Notes: generated by a model from the sequence alone, not told the origin. 64,000 bases of DNA from Brachybacterium sp. EE-P12 (GCF_003711805.1 NZ_QXCP01000001.1:62001-126000), one strand, 5' to 3'; numbered from the stretch's first letter, positions 32,811-41,891 are shown. Numbers and translations: made by a program.

Positions 32811-34889
32811 TCAGTCCCGTTCAGGAACCGGGACGTCGAGCCCCATGTTCTCGATGAGCCGTTCGAGATCCTCGAGGTTCGTGAACTCGAGGGTGATCTT
32901 GCCCTTGCGCTTGCCCACGTCGATGCGGACCGGCGCCTCCAGCCGGTTGGAGAGGCGGCTGGTCAGATCGACCACGCGCGGGTCGTAGGTGCTGCGACGC
33001 ACCGTGCGAGGCGTCTGCTGCTGGCCTCCCCTGGCCACGAGGCGTTCCACGGCGCGCACCGAGAGCCCCTCGCTGACGATCCGCTGTGCGAGCTCCTCCA
33101 TGAGGGCCGGGTCATCGAGGGAGAGCAGGGCACGGGCGTGGCCGGCGCTGATCGCACCGCTGGCGAGTCGCCGCTGCACGAGAGCGGGAAGACGCAGCAG
33201 GCGGAGCGTGTTGGTGATCTGAGGGCGCGACCGCCCGATGCGGTCGCCGAGCTCGTCCTGGGTGCATCCGAAGTCGTCCAGCAGCTGCTGGTAGGCGTTG
33301 GCCTCCTCCAGCGGGTTCAGCTGGGTGCGGTGGAGGTTCTCGAGCAGCGCGTCGCGCAGGAGGTCGTCGTCGCTCGTCTCACGGATGATCGCCGGGATGG
33401 AGATGAGCCCGGCCCGGCGGGCGGCGCGCCAGCGCCGTTCACCCATGACGAGCTCGAAGGACTCGCCGTCCTCCGTCACGGGGATGGGCCGGACCACGAC
33501 GGGCTGGAGGACGCCCACCTCACGCAGCGAGTAGGCGAGCTCGTCGAGCTCGTCCTCGTCGAACATCGTGCGCGGGTTGCGCGGGTTCTCCCGCACCTCA
33601 TGGATCGGGATCTCGGCGAACTCGGCCCCAGGCACGTTCAGCAGCCCCTGGCTCTCCGCCTGACCGGCGGGCTGATCGACCGAGTCGGGCCGCTGGCCGA
33701 CCACGTCGACGTCCTCGTCCTCTGCGGTCCGGGACGTTGCCGTCTCGTCCGGCGCCGGAGCCTCGGGCTCGCCCCCTGCGGGAGCTGCGAGATCTGCGAC
33801 ATCCTCGGCCGACGCGACACGTGCCGGGGTGTACTCGACCTCCTCGACGTCCACGACGGGGCTGTCCTCCGTCGAGGACGGCGCGGTCCCCTCGGATCCC
33901 CCGGCACCGGTCTCCGACGCGGTCCTGTGCTCCTCGGCCGGCTCCTGGGCGACCGGCGCCGCCGTCTTCTCCTGGGGAGTCGAGCCGGCGACGACGCTGT
34001 CCGGGGTGCGGTCGTCGTCCGCCGGAGCGGTCGTCCGCTGCTCCGGGGCGATGCCCTCCGCGGCGGTCGTGATGGCCGCGTCATCCGTCGGCGCTGCCGT
34101 GCTGCGACGCGTGGTCCTCGCGGTGCCCGTGCCCTTCTTCGCGGGACCGGAGCTCTTCGCGGCACCCGAGGTCTTCGCGGCGCTGGAGCCGTTCGCCGAA
34201 CCGGTGCGCTTCGCGGAACCGGAGCTCTTCGTGGAACCGGTGCGCTTCGTCGACGGCGAGCCCTTCGCCGAGCCGGAGCGTGCGGAGCTCCGGGTGCGCG
34301 AGCTCGTGCCCGTGGACTTCGTCGGGGCCGTGCTCGTCGCCGCCTCGGCCCCCTCCGCAGCGGAGGTCTCCTCCACCGGCGAGGTGGAGTTCTTCGCCGC
34401 AGCGGTGGACTTCTTCGCCCCGGCGGAGCTGCTCTTCGTCGGAGCGGAGGTCTTCTTCGAAGCGGCAGAGCCGGCCTTCGTCGATCCGGAGGACCTCTTC
34501 GCGGGGGCAGAGGATCTCTTGGCCGGGGCGGTGTCGATGCTCTCCGCCGCGTCGGGATCGGTGGTCGCGCCGGCCGCCCTGCGGGAGGAGGAGCGCGTGG
34601 TCGTCGCCGAGCCGCCGCGCCCGGCCGTGCGGCCCCGGCGCTCGGCGGCGGCTCGCGCCATGCCGGCAGCGAGATCGCGGGCGCCGTCGGAGCCCCTCTG
34701 CGGAGAGTCGTCGGAGGAGACCTTCTCACCGGAGAAGAACATGTCCACGGGACGCGGGCTCGCGGCGGAGGAGCCGCCCTCCGGCTGGGGCCGGGTGCGG
34801 GTGCGCAGCTCCTGCTCGGGAGCAGGCGCGGAGCCCGCCCCCGGGATCAGCGCACCGAGACCTCTGCCGAGTCCTCGCTTCTGCGTCAT
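32811..34889 (-). CDS. parB: Chromosome-partitioning protein ParB with an exceptionally long linker
   Basis: The 692-residue protein is about twice the usual ParB length. It starts MTQKRGLGRGLGALIPG, the Arg-containing tail that stimulates ParA ATPase. The ParB/Srx CTPase domain begins only near residue 424 (EIPIHEVRENPRNPR), with GERRWRAA (483-490) and ENLHRTQLNPLEEANAY (517-533) as CTP-binding boxes. The parS-reading helix-turn-helix follows at about 542-567 (DELGDRIGRSRPQITNTLRLL), then the C-terminal dimerisation domain. Between the tail and the CTPase domain lie about 400 low-complexity residues. About 120-262 are Ala/Ser/Thr/Lys/Arg-rich, with repeated KRSS, KKTS and AKK-type units resembling histone H1 tails; about 263-410 are acidic and Pro/Thr-rich. 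The ATG at 34889 gives the canonical N-terminus. The gene follows parA and precedes the parS array. Confidence 0.95.
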   Translation of the reverse strand: MTQKRGLGRGLGALIPGAGSAPAPEQELRTRTRPQPEGGSSAASPRPVDMFFSGEKVSSDDSPQRGSDGARDLAAGMARAAAERRGRTAGRGGSATTTRSSSRRAAGATTDPDAAESIDTAPAKRSSAPAKRSSGSTKAGSAASKKTSAPTKSSSAGAKKSTAAAKNSTSPVEETSAAEGAEAATSTAPTKSTGTSSRTRSSARSGSAKGSPSTKRTGSTKSSGSAKRTGSANGSSAAKTSGAAKSSGPAKKGTGTARTTRRSTAAPTDDAAITTAAEGIAPEQRTTAPADDDRTPDSVVAGSTPQEKTAAPVAQEPAEEHRTASETGAGGSEGTAPSSTEDSPVVDVEEVEYTPARVASAEDVADLAAPAGGEPEAPAPDETATSRTAEDEDVDVVGQRPDSVDQPAGQAESQGLLNVPGAEFAEIPIHEVRENPRNPRTMFDEDELDELAYSLREVGVLQPVVVRPIPVTEDGESFELVMGERRWRAARRAGLISIPAIIRETSDDDLLRDALLENLHRTQLNPLEEANAYQQLLDDFGCTQDELGDRIGRSRPQITNTLRLLRLPALVQRRLASGAISAGHARALLSLDDPALMEELAQRIVSEGLSVRAVERLVARGGQQQTPRTVRRSTYDPRVVDLTSRLSNRLEAPVRIDVGKRKGKITLEFTNLEDLERLIENMGLDVPVPERD

Positions 34890-34977
34890 GGCCGTTGTCC
34901 TTCCGAGAAATGTCGTCACCGTGGGGGGTGACCTCCGTGCCGGGCGCGACATCGCGCGGTGAAGGGGGAGGTCGAGG

Positions 34978-35907
34978 TCAGGGGGCGGGGCGTGAGTTCA
35001 GCTCGTAGGCCGCCGCCCGGTAGGCGAGGGCCCCGCTGGAGCCGGGATCGTAGGTGAGCACGGTCTGGCCGTAGCTCGGCGCCTCGGAGATCCGCACCGA
35101 TCGCGGGATCGTGGTCTCCAGGGTCTGGTCGGGGAAGTGGTCCCGCACGTCCTGGGCGACCTGTGCGGCGAGGCGGGTGCGCGCGTCGTACATGGTCAGC
35201 AGGATCGTGGAGACCACGAGCTCGGGGTTCAGGTGCTGCCGGATGAGATCGATGTTGTTCAGCAGCAGCGTGAGGCCCTCGAGCGCGTAGTACTCCGCCT
35301 GGATGGGGATCATCACCTCGCGGGCCGCGACCAGCGCGTTGACCGTCAGCAGGCCCAGCGAAGGCGGGCAGTCGATGAGCACGTAGTCCAGGCCCGGCAG
35401 TCCCTGGGCCTCGCGCTCCTCGAGATGCTCGCGGATGGCGTTGCGCAGCCGGTTCTCGCGCGCGACGAGGGAGACCAGCTCGATCTCGGCCCCGGAGAGG
35501 TTGATCGTGGCCGGCGCGCACTGCAGACGCTCCATGTCGGGCACGTCCTGGACCACGTCCGACAGCGGCGCGGACTCGACCAGCACCTCGTACATGCTGG
35601 GCACCTCGGCATGGTGCTCGATGTTCAGCGCCGTGGAGGTGTTGCCCTGCGGATCCGCGTCGATCACCAGCACGTGCAGACCGCCCATGGTCAGCGCGGC
35701 CGCGAGGTTCACGGTGGTGGAGGTCTTGCCCACCCCGCCCTTCTGGTTCGCGATCGTCACGATCCGGGTGTGCTGCGGGGCGGTGAACTCCACGCCCTCG
35801 AGCTGCCGGCGGCGGGCGTGGTCCCGGGTGAGCTCGCGCATCAGCGGGGTGTCGTCCATCGACCCCGCCCCCTGGGAGGAGCCCTCGCGCTTCTCAGCCA
35901 CGCGCAT
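34978..35907 (-). CDS. parA: Chromosome-partitioning ATPase ParA (Soj)
   Basis: The 309-residue protein has the deviant Walker A motif ANQKGGVGKTSTTVNLA near residue 53, VIDADPQGN, and LIDCPPSLGLLTVNALVAA, followed by the YYALEGL and PRSVRISEAPSYGQ segments of chromosomal ParA. ATP-bound dimers coat the nucleoid and pull ParB-parS complexes. It starts 14 bases inside the end of rsmG, and parB follows 88 bases after its stop, so the three are one transcription unit. Another Met at residue 17 is a possible alternative start. Confidence 0.96.
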   Translation of the reverse strand: MRVAEKREGSSQGAGSMDDTPLMRELTRDHARRRQLEGVEFTAPQHTRIVTIANQKGGVGKTSTTVNLAAALTMGGLHVLVIDADPQGNTSTALNIEHHAEVPSMYEVLVESAPLSDVVQDVPDMERLQCAPATINLSGAEIELVSLVARENRLRNAIREHLEEREAQGLPGLDYVLIDCPPSLGLLTVNALVAAREVMIPIQAEYYALEGLTLLLNNIDLIRQHLNPELVVSTILLTMYDARTRLAAQVAQDVRDHFPDQTLETTIPRSVRISEAPSYGQTVLTYDPGSSGALAYRAAAYELNSRPAP

Positions 35908-36559
35908 CTCCCTTCCTGCTCGCCTTCGGCCGGCGACGCACTTGGACCACTGTAGTGGGAACCTCGACCTCGCCCCTCCCGTACCGGGTGATGGTGGGGT
36001 CGACGCCGCCGAGCTTCGCGAGGACCTTCTGCGCCTTCTCGACCTCCTCCGCCGCGGAGGAGCCCTTCATCGCCAGCAGCACCCCCTCCTCCTGCACGAG
36101 GGGGAGCGTCCAGCGGGCCAGCTTGTCCAGCGCCGCGACGGCACGGGCCGTGACCACCTCGAAGGTGCGCCGCCCGTGCAGCTCCTCGGCGCGGGCGCGC
36201 ACCACTTCGAGGCCCAGGTCGAGCTCGGCGTCGACCTCCTCGAGCCAGGTGGTGCGGCGCTGCATCGTCTCGATCAGCGTCACCTGCAGCTCGGGGCGGG
36301 CGATCGCGATGACGACGCCCGGCAGCCCGGCGCCGGAGCCGACGTCCGCCAGGGTCCGGGTCCCGGGCTCGATCGCATCGACCATGAGCGCGCAGTTGAG
36401 CAGATGCCGCTCCCAGAGCCGCTCGACCTCGCGCGGGCCGATGAGGCCGCGCTCGGGCCCCTGCTCGGCGAGCAGCGCGACGAAGCGCTCGGCGAGCTCG
36501 AGACGGTCGCCGAGGAGGCGCTCGGCCGTGGGGCGGAGCGGTGCGGGGAGCGTCGTCAT
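35894..36559 (-). CDS. rsmG: 16S rRNA (guanine-527-N7)-methyltransferase
   Basis: The 221-residue enzyme (GidB) has the SAM-binding motif LADVGSGAGLPGVVIAIARP, the upstream EVERLWERHLLNC element and VTARAVAALDKL. It methylates G527 of 16S rRNA; its loss is classically linked to low-level streptomycin resistance. It lies between jag (eight bases upstream) and parA (overlapping), the standard order. Confidence 0.95.
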   Translation of the reverse strand: MTTLPAPLRPTAERLLGDRLELAERFVALLAEQGPERGLIGPREVERLWERHLLNCALMVDAIEPGTRTLADVGSGAGLPGVVIAIARPELQVTLIETMQRRTTWLEEVDAELDLGLEVVRARAEELHGRRTFEVVTARAVAALDKLARWTLPLVQEEGVLLAMKGSSAAEEVEKAQKVLAKLGGVDPTITRYGRGEVEVPTTVVQVRRRPKASRKGDARG

Positions 36560-36567
36560 GGCCGGCC

Positions 36568-37233
36568 TCAGGACGCGGGGTAGATCACGACGTGACGGCC
36601 CTTGCCGTCGCCGTCGGACTCGGAGCGCAGCCCCTCGCGCTTGGCGACGTCGTGGACGACCTTGCGCTCGAAGGGGTTCATCGGCCGCATCGGCACGGGC
36701 TGCCCGGACTCCTTCGCCTCGGCGATCGCGGTCGCCGCGAGCTCCTCGAGGCTGCCCTTGTGCTCGGCGCGGAAGCCGCCGATGTCGAGCATGAGGCGCG
36801 AGCGGGCACCGGTGCGGGTCTGGACCGCGAGGCGGGCGAGCTCCTGCAGGGCGTCGAGCAGCTCGCCCTTGGGGCGGTTCAGCGCGGCCAGACGGTCGGC
36901 GCCGCGGATCTCGACCGAGGCGCGGTCGCCCTCCACGTCGATGTCGATGTCGCCGTCGAGGTCGGCGATGTCCAGCAGCTCCTCGAGGTAGTCGGCGGCG
37001 ATGTCGCCCTCCTCCTCGAGGCGGCGCACTCGCTCCTCGGCGGACTCGGCGTCGTCCTCGGCCTCGCGCTCGCTCTCGCCCGCGTCCTGCGGCTCGGCGG
37101 TCTCGCCGGAGCCGGCGGTCTCCGCGGGGGAGGCGGTCTCCGCGGACTCGGCGGCGGGGGCGTCCGTGCCCTCGTGCGCCTGCTCGGCGGCGGTCTCGTC
37201 GGCCGACGACGGGTCGGTGGTGGTCTCGTTCAT
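36568..37233 (-). CDS. jag: R3H/KH RNA-binding protein (Jag/KhpB family)
   Basis: The 221-residue protein has an acidic Ala/Glu/Thr-rich disordered head (1-75), a KH-like region (ADYLEELLDIADLDGDIDID to ELLDALQELARLAVQ) and a C-terminal R3H domain (MNPFERKVVHDVAKREGLRSESDG). Jag/KhpB proteins bind RNA and influence cell elongation and division. The head here replaces the Jag-N domain of firmicutes, as usual in actinobacteria. Eight bases separate it from rsmG. Confidence 0.93.
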   Translation of the reverse strand: MNETTTDPSSADETAAEQAHEGTDAPAAESAETASPAETAGSGETAEPQDAGESEREAEDDAESAEERVRRLEEEGDIAADYLEELLDIADLDGDIDIDVEGDRASVEIRGADRLAALNRPKGELLDALQELARLAVQTRTGARSRLMLDIGGFRAEHKGSLEELAATAIAEAKESGQPVPMRPMNPFERKVVHDVAKREGLRSESDGDGKGRHVVIYPAS

Positions 37234-37298
37234 TCAGGATCCTCCGGGGAATGCTGGGATGGACGTCCCGGGAGCGGCCGTGCTCCCGGGGCGCGAGG

Positions 37299-38408
37299 TC
37301 ACTTCTTCCGCTTCTTCTTGCCGCCCTTGTTCAGGGCGCCGCCGCTCTTCGGAGGGGCGTCCGGGGTCTCGCCGGCCGCCTCCTGGGCCTTCCGACGCTC
37401 CTCGGCGGCCTTCGCGCGGGCCTCGCGGGCGCGCTGGAGCTTCTCCTCGTCGGTGAGCTTCTTGCCGCCCTTGTTCTTCGCGGAGGGCTGGATCCGGATG
37501 TTGCGCTCGGGCTCGGGGTCCGGGGCGGTCACCTTCTTCGGCGGGGTGAAGTCCAGCGGCTCCAGGCCCTTCCGCTCGCGCTTGGCGTTGATGCGCGCCT
37601 GGCGCTCCTTCTCCGCGTCGGAGCCGGGGGTCGGCGTCGCCCGGATGACGATGTACTGCTGGCCGAAGGTCCACACGTTCGTGGTCAGCCAGTAGATGAG
37701 CACACCGATCGGCATGCCCGGCCCCGTGATCACGTAGATGAACGGGAGCATGTACAGCATCATCTTCTGGGTGCTGGCCATGGGGCCCTCGAGGGCCGCC
37801 TTGGGCATGTTCTTCATGGTCAGCTGCTTCTGGGTGAAGAAGGTGACCGCACACATGGCCGCGATGATGATGCCGGCGATGATCTTGGTGGTGATCCCGC
37901 CGTCGCCCGAGTTCAGGAAGCTGTCGGCGATGGTGACGTCGCCAAGGATGGTGGAGTTGCTGGCGCTGCGGGCCAGATCGGAGGTCAGCGGGCCGAAGGC
38001 CTCCCCGCCGGCGGCCTCGGGAAGCTTGTAGAACAGCACCCGGAACAGGCCGAAGAAGATCGGCATCTGCAGCAGCACGGGCAGGCAGGAGGAGAACGGG
38101 CTGGCCCCGGCCTCCTTGTAGATGGCCATGGTCTCCTCGGCCATCTTCTGCCGGGACTCCTGGTCCGTCTTGCCCTTGTACTTCTTCTGGACCGCCTGCA
38201 GCTCGGGCGAGACCATCTGCATCGCGCGGGAGGCGCGGATCTGGCGCACGAACAGCGGGATGATCAGGGTCCTGACCACGACGGTGAGGCCGACGATCGA
38301 CAGCACCCAGGTCAGGCCGGAGTCCGGTTCCATGAACACGGACAGCAGCGCATGGAACTTGACCATGAGCCATGCGACGGCCCACTCGATCGGGTACAGG
38401 GGATTCAT
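37299..38408 (-). CDS. yidC: Membrane protein insertase YidC
   Basis: The 368-residue Oxa1/YidC-family insertase has five hydrophobic segments. Helix 1 is preceded by MNPLYPIEW, with LTWVLSIVGLTVVVRTLIIPLF, the cytoplasmic hairpin MQMVSPELQAVQKKYKGKTD, and the conserved CLPVLLQMPIFFGLFRVL. The tail (about 290-368) is strongly basic (Lys/Arg-rich, ending GKKKRKK), as in forms that contact the ribosome. It inserts proteins into the membrane with or without SecYEG. The ATG at 38408 is chosen because the frame upstream overlaps yidD. yidD lies 86 bases upstream. Confidence 0.96.
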   Translation of the reverse strand: MNPLYPIEWAVAWLMVKFHALLSVFMEPDSGLTWVLSIVGLTVVVRTLIIPLFVRQIRASRAMQMVSPELQAVQKKYKGKTDQESRQKMAEETMAIYKEAGASPFSSCLPVLLQMPIFFGLFRVLFYKLPEAAGGEAFGPLTSDLARSASNSTILGDVTIADSFLNSGDGGITTKIIAGIIIAAMCAVTFFTQKQLTMKNMPKAALEGPMASTQKMMLYMLPFIYVITGPGMPIGVLIYWLTTNVWTFGQQYIVIRATPTPGSDAEKERQARINAKRERKGLEPLDFTPPKKVTAPDPEPERNIRIQPSAKNKGGKKLTDEEKLQRAREARAKAAEERRKAQEAAGETPDAPPKSGGALNKGGKKKRKK

Positions 38409-38494
38409 CGGCCTGGTCTTCCTGCCGCACGGATGCGCATGTCGTTCATGCGAGGTGCCGGCTGTGGTCGGGGAGTCTCGGACAAGGGTAGGCC

Positions 38495-38791
38495 CTAGGG
38501 GGCCGGGCGCCGCAGTCGGCGTGGATTGCTCCACATGCCGGGCGCGGGGACCGGGTCGAGCCCGCCCCGGGTGAAGGGGTTGCAGCGGAGGATCCGCCAG
38601 GTGGTGAGCACCGTCCCCTTCACGGCCCCGTGCGTGCGCAGGGCATCCATGCCGTACTGCGAGCAGACGGGGTCGTAGCGGCAGGCTGGAGGGGTGTAGG
38701 GCGAGATGCCCACCTGGTAGCCGCGCACGGGGAGCATCAGCAGCCTCCGCGGGAGCCGGGCGAGGCCGCGCAGGCGCGAGGCCGCGCTCAC
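38495..38791 (-). CDS. yidD: Membrane protein insertion efficiency factor YidD
   Basis: The 98-residue protein has the family core GYQVGISPYTPPACRYDPVC, then SQYGMDALRTHGAVKG and RILRCNPFTRGGLDPVP, with the three conserved Cys residues. It is a small membrane-associated helper of YidC-dependent insertion. The GTG start overlaps the rnpA stop (GTGA). Confidence 0.95.
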   Translation of the reverse strand: MSAASRLRGLARLPRRLLMLPVRGYQVGISPYTPPACRYDPVCSQYGMDALRTHGAVKGTVLTTWRILRCNPFTRGGLDPVPAPGMWSNPRRLRRPAP

Positions 38792-39156
38792 CGCCGTCCC
38801 TCCCCGCGTCGGGCGAGCTTGCGGGAGGCGGAGCCGAGCGCCGAGTCCACGTCGGCGCGGAGCTCGGCGAAGGGCTGCTCGTCGATGCCCGGCAGGGCCC
38901 GCAGCACGATCGCGCTGCCCGGCGGGAGGGTCTCCAGATGCGGGCGGACGATCTCGCGCAGGCGCCGGGTGACGCGGTTGCGCACGACGGCGTTGCCGAT
39001 CCTCTTGGACACGACGAATCCCACGCGGGGTGCCTCCTCCCCCTGCGTCAGCAGGGTCAGGTGCACGACCACGTGGGATCGGGCGCTGCGCGCTCCACCG
39101 CGGGTGACCGCACGGAACTCGTCGCCGGTGCGGAGCCTGTGACTAGACCAGTACAC
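38788..39156 (-). CDS. rnpA: Ribonuclease P protein component
   Basis: The 122-residue basic protein starts YWSSHRLRTGDEFRAV and contains VGFVVSKRIGNAVVRNRVTRR, the RNR motif that contacts the RNase P RNA. It assists 5' maturation of tRNAs. The start is a GTG at 39156 without a clear ribosome site; coupling to rpmH, 35 bases upstream, is possible. Confidence 0.95.
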   Translation of the reverse strand: MYWSSHRLRTGDEFRAVTRGGARSARSHVVVHLTLLTQGEEAPRVGFVVSKRIGNAVVRNRVTRRLREIVRPHLETLPPGSAIVLRALPGIDEQPFAELRADVDSALGSASRKLARRGEGRR

Positions 39157-39191
39157 GACGCCGTGACGCCTCGGCCCTGGTCACGACCGGC

Positions 39192-39329
39192 TCAGGCCGA
39201 GAGCTCGGAGCGGCCCTTGGCACGGCGGGCGTTCAGGATGGCGCGGCCGGCGCGGGTGCGCATGCGGGCGCGGAAGCCGTGCTTCTTGGCGCGGCGGCGG
39301 TTGTTCGGCTGGAACGTGCGCTTGCTCAT
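39192..39329 (-). CDS. rpmH: 50S ribosomal protein bL34
   Basis: The 45-residue, highly basic protein [20 protein letters not shown]... is a complete bL34. GAGGAG precedes the ATG at 39329. It is the first gene of the leftward rpmH-rnpA-yidD-yidC-jag-rsmG-parA-parB block, with a good promoter upstream at 39492-39520. Confidence 0.98.
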   Translation of the reverse strand: MSKRTFQPNNRRRAKKHGFRARMRTRAGRAILNARRAKGRSELSA

Positions 39330-39491
39330 GGTTCTCCTCGATCGTGGGCACGGGCGTGCCCCTCGCGGTGGCATGTGGTCTGCTGCGCGGACGGATGTCC
39401 GGGCGCACCCGCCGGGGCGGGGCGGCTGCCGAGCCTCCGCAGGAGCGACACCGGATCGGTGCCATGGGCGGCGCGCAGCGCTGACTGCACG

Positions 39492-39520
39492 ATGTTAGGC
39501 GCGGGGGTGCGCGGGGTCAA
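39492..39520 (-). promoter_or_regulatory. Promoter of the rpmH block
   Basis: On the minus strand TTGACC (39520-39515) and TAACAT (39497-39492) are separated by exactly 17 bases, a near-ideal housekeeping sigma promoter, about 160 bases upstream of rpmH. It is the best-matching promoter I see in the window. Confidence 0.75.
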
Positions 39521-39625
39521 CGGAGGAGGCCCCTCGCAGGCCGGTTGTGGCCGGATTCTCATCGACGACCGCGTGTCGCGCGGGCGAGCGCGGCGAAGAC
39601 GTCCCGGGCCTCATGCCGCGCCCTG

Positions 39626-39669
39626 TTGTCCACATCGACGATCCACAGTACCGGGGATACTGTGGAAAA
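39626..39669. promoter_or_regulatory. DnaA boxes in the dnaA leader
   Basis: An exact TTGTCCACA lies at 39626-39634, a two-mismatch box at 39639-39647, and an inverted TTTTCCACA at 39661-39669, within 84 bases of the dnaA ATG. GATACT at 39655-39660 could be the -10 element, which the boxes would flank. Autoregulation by DnaA is the usual meaning. The rest of the 380-base rpmH-dnaA gap holds the rpmH promoter and nothing else that I can support. Confidence 0.6.
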
Positions 39670-39709
39670 CTATGCCGACCCGTGCCCGAGACCCGAGGGG
39701 GACAGCCTG

Positions 39710-41404
39710 ATGCCCGAGGCGAACGCCGACGCGATCTGGGAGAGCACGCTGGGCATCCTGCGCCGCGACGACACCGTCTCCCAGCGCGTGATGGCTCTGC
39801 TCACCCTCTCCCGCCTGATGGCCGTCGTGGCGGACACCGCCCTGGTCGCCGTGCCCTCGACCTCGGCGAAGGAGCTGATCGAGAACCGGATCGCGAGCTC
39901 GCTGAAGGCCGCGCTCTGCGAGGCGACCGGCACGGACCTGCGCTTCGCGGTGACGGTCGACGAGTCCCTGCTGCTCGAGGGGGACGAGCCGGATCCGGTG
40001 CCCGCACCGCCTCTGACCTCCCGCTCCGCCGACCGTAGTGCACATCCTGTGGACAACGATGTGGACAGCCTCAGGGGGGATGTCCACAACGCCCCCTTCC
40101 GTCGTGGACCGGGCTCCGTGCTGCCCTCCTCCGGGCAGGCCGGCCGCGCCGCGCTGCCCTCGAGCAGCTCTCCGGAGCCGGACACCCCGTCGACCGGTCG
40201 CTTCCTCTCCCGCATCGAGGAGGACGTCTTCCGGGGCTCCGCGGCCGACGACCCCAGCGCCTACGCGGGCCTGTCCGGCGCCTCCGCGCCCTCCCCGGGC
40301 CCCGCGCCGCGACGCCCGGCACCGGCCGGCGGCGGGACGCTCGGCGAGGATTCGCGTCTGAACAGCAAGTACACCTTCGACACCTTCGTCATCGGCTCCT
40401 CGAACCGCTTCGCGCAGGCGGCCGCCTCGGCCGTCGCGGAGACGCCGGCGAAGGCGTACAACCCGCTGTTCATCTACGGCGGCTCGGGTCTGGGGAAGAC
40501 CCACCTGCTGCACGCCGTGGGCCACTACGCCCAGAGCCTCTACCCCGATGTGGTGGTGCGCTACGTGAACTCCGAGGAGTTCACCAACGAGTTCATCAAC
40601 TCCGTGCAGTCCGGCCAGTTCGGCAAGGCGCAGGAGTTCCAGCGCCGCTACCGCGACATCGACATCCTCCTCATCGACGACATCCAGTTCCTGCAGCGGG
40701 CGCCGGAGACGATGGAGGCGTTCTTCCACACGTTCAACACCCTGTACAACTCGGACAAGCAGATCGTCATCACCTCGGACCTGCCCCCGAAGGAGCTCGG
40801 CGGCTTCGAGGACCGCATGCGCTCCCGCTTCGAGATGGGGCTGATGACGGACGTGCAGCCGCCGGACCTCGAGACCCGCATCGCGATCCTCCGCAAGAAG
40901 GTCGCGCAGGAGAACACCGGCGAGGTCCCGCACGACGTGCTCGAGTACATCGCCAGCCACATCGCCACGAACATCCGCGAGCTCGAGGGCGCGCTGATCC
41001 GCGTGCAGGCGCTGCACTCCCTGTCGCGGCAGCCGATGGACGTCACGCTCGCCGAGTCCGTGCTGAAGGACCTGCTCTCCCACGACGACGGCGCGCAGAT
41101 CACGGCCTCGACGATCATCGCGCAGACGGCGACCTACTTCGGGCTCTCGGTCGAGGAGATCGTGGGCACGGGCCGCTCGCGGCGCCTGGTCTCGGCGCGG
41201 CAGATCGGCATGTACCTGTGCCGCGAGCTGACGGACATGCCGCTGATCCGCATCGGCGAGGAGTTCGGCGGCCGCGATCACACCACGGTCATGCACGCGA
41301 ACAAGAAGATCTCGGAGCTGATGAAGGAGCGTCGGGCGATCTTCAACCAGGTCACAGAGCTCACCGCCAGGATCAAGAGCTCGAGCTCGTCGTCGCGTCA
41401 GTGA
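39710..41404 (+). CDS. dnaA: Chromosomal replication initiator DnaA
   Basis: The 564-residue protein has domain I ([15 protein letters not shown]...), a long disordered domain II (about 95-230), the AAA+ domain III with Walker [10 protein letters not shown] (257-265) and Walker B LLIDDIQF, and domain IV with the DnaA signature [15 protein letters not shown] near residue 517. It binds DnaA boxes, melts the origin and loads helicase. The ATG at 39710 follows GAGGGGGA. Domain II is longer than in most bacteria but typical of actinobacteria; the DNA encoding it carries DnaA boxes itself (40048-40088). Confidence 0.98.
   Translation: MPEANADAIWESTLGILRRDDTVSQRVMALLTLSRLMAVVADTALVAVPSTSAKELIENRIASSLKAALCEATGTDLRFAVTVDESLLLEGDEPDPVPAPPLTSRSADRSAHPVDNDVDSLRGDVHNAPFRRGPGSVLPSSGQAGRAALPSSSSPEPDTPSTGRFLSRIEEDVFRGSAADDPSAYAGLSGASAPSPGPAPRRPAPAGGGTLGEDSRLNSKYTFDTFVIGSSNRFAQAAASAVAETPAKAYNPLFIYGGSGLGKTHLLHAVGHYAQSLYPDVVVRYVNSEEFTNEFINSVQSGQFGKAQEFQRRYRDIDILLIDDIQFLQRAPETMEAFFHTFNTLYNSDKQIVITSDLPPKELGGFEDRMRSRFEMGLMTDVQPPDLETRIAILRKKVAQENTGEVPHDVLEYIASHIATNIRELEGALIRVQALHSLSRQPMDVTLAESVLKDLLSHDDGAQITASTIIAQTATYFGLSVEEIVGTGRSRRLVSARQIGMYLCRELTDMPLIRIGEEFGGRDHTTVMHANKKISELMKERRAIFNQVTELTARIKSSSSSSRQ
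40048..40088. promoter_or_regulatory. Three DnaA boxes inside the dnaA coding sequence
   Basis: An exact inverted box (TTGTCCACA on the minus strand) lies at 40048-40056, and single-mismatch boxes lie at 40060-40068 (inverted) and 40080-40088 (direct). They encode residues 113-127 of the disordered domain II, where protein constraint is low. Confidence 0.55.
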
Positions 41405-41410
41405 CACCGT

Positions 41411-41441
41411 CGGCGGCGTCCGGACCCCGTTCGGGCCGCCG
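41411..41441 (+). terminator. Hairpin after dnaA
   Basis: CGGCGGC (41411-41417) and GCCGCCG (41435-41441) pair exactly, with a few further pairs inside. It starts six bases after the dnaA stop and probably limits read-through into the dnaA-dnaN gap. Confidence 0.45.
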
Positions 41442-41891
41442 GGTGCCGCGGGGAATGACATCCCAGGTCAGCGGCCGGTTCTCCCCAATTGTGGATAACT
41501 CTGTGGACAGTGTGGAACGAGCGACGTTCCCGCAGGAGCCGATGTGCACGGCCGAATGACAAGAATCTGCTGAGGAGGTCGCTCCGTGCACAGCCGGCCC
41601 ACGGACGCGCTGTGATCCTCCACGAGTCGTGCACGCCTCGACCGATCGGCGTGACCTGCAGCGATGGCGGTTATCCACGAGATCCACAGCCGTGATGATG
41701 AGGTCTGTAGTTTCTTGCTCGTCGTGGATGTGGAGGGCGGGGGTCGGCAGGAGCGGCAGAGGAGCACGGAGGAGCAGGGAGCCGAAGTCAAGGATCGGAG
41801 CCGGTGTGTCGTCGGGAGGGCTCGGGAACCGATACGCTGTGCTCCGTTCGATCACGATCCGGCATTCGACCACTGCGAAGGAGTGGCAACG
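41442..41891. other. oriC: dnaA-dnaN intergenic region, candidate oriC
   Basis: No gene is present. It contains an exact inverted TTATCCACA box at 41490-41498, a one-mismatch inverted box at 41502-41510, a one-mismatch direct box at 41671-41679 (TTATCCACG) and a two-mismatch box at 41680-41688. In many actinobacteria this gap is oriC, but with many more boxes. Here only about four are convincing, so it may be a minimal origin or one part of a dispersed origin. The dnaN promoter must also lie here; I could not assign it. Confidence 0.5.
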
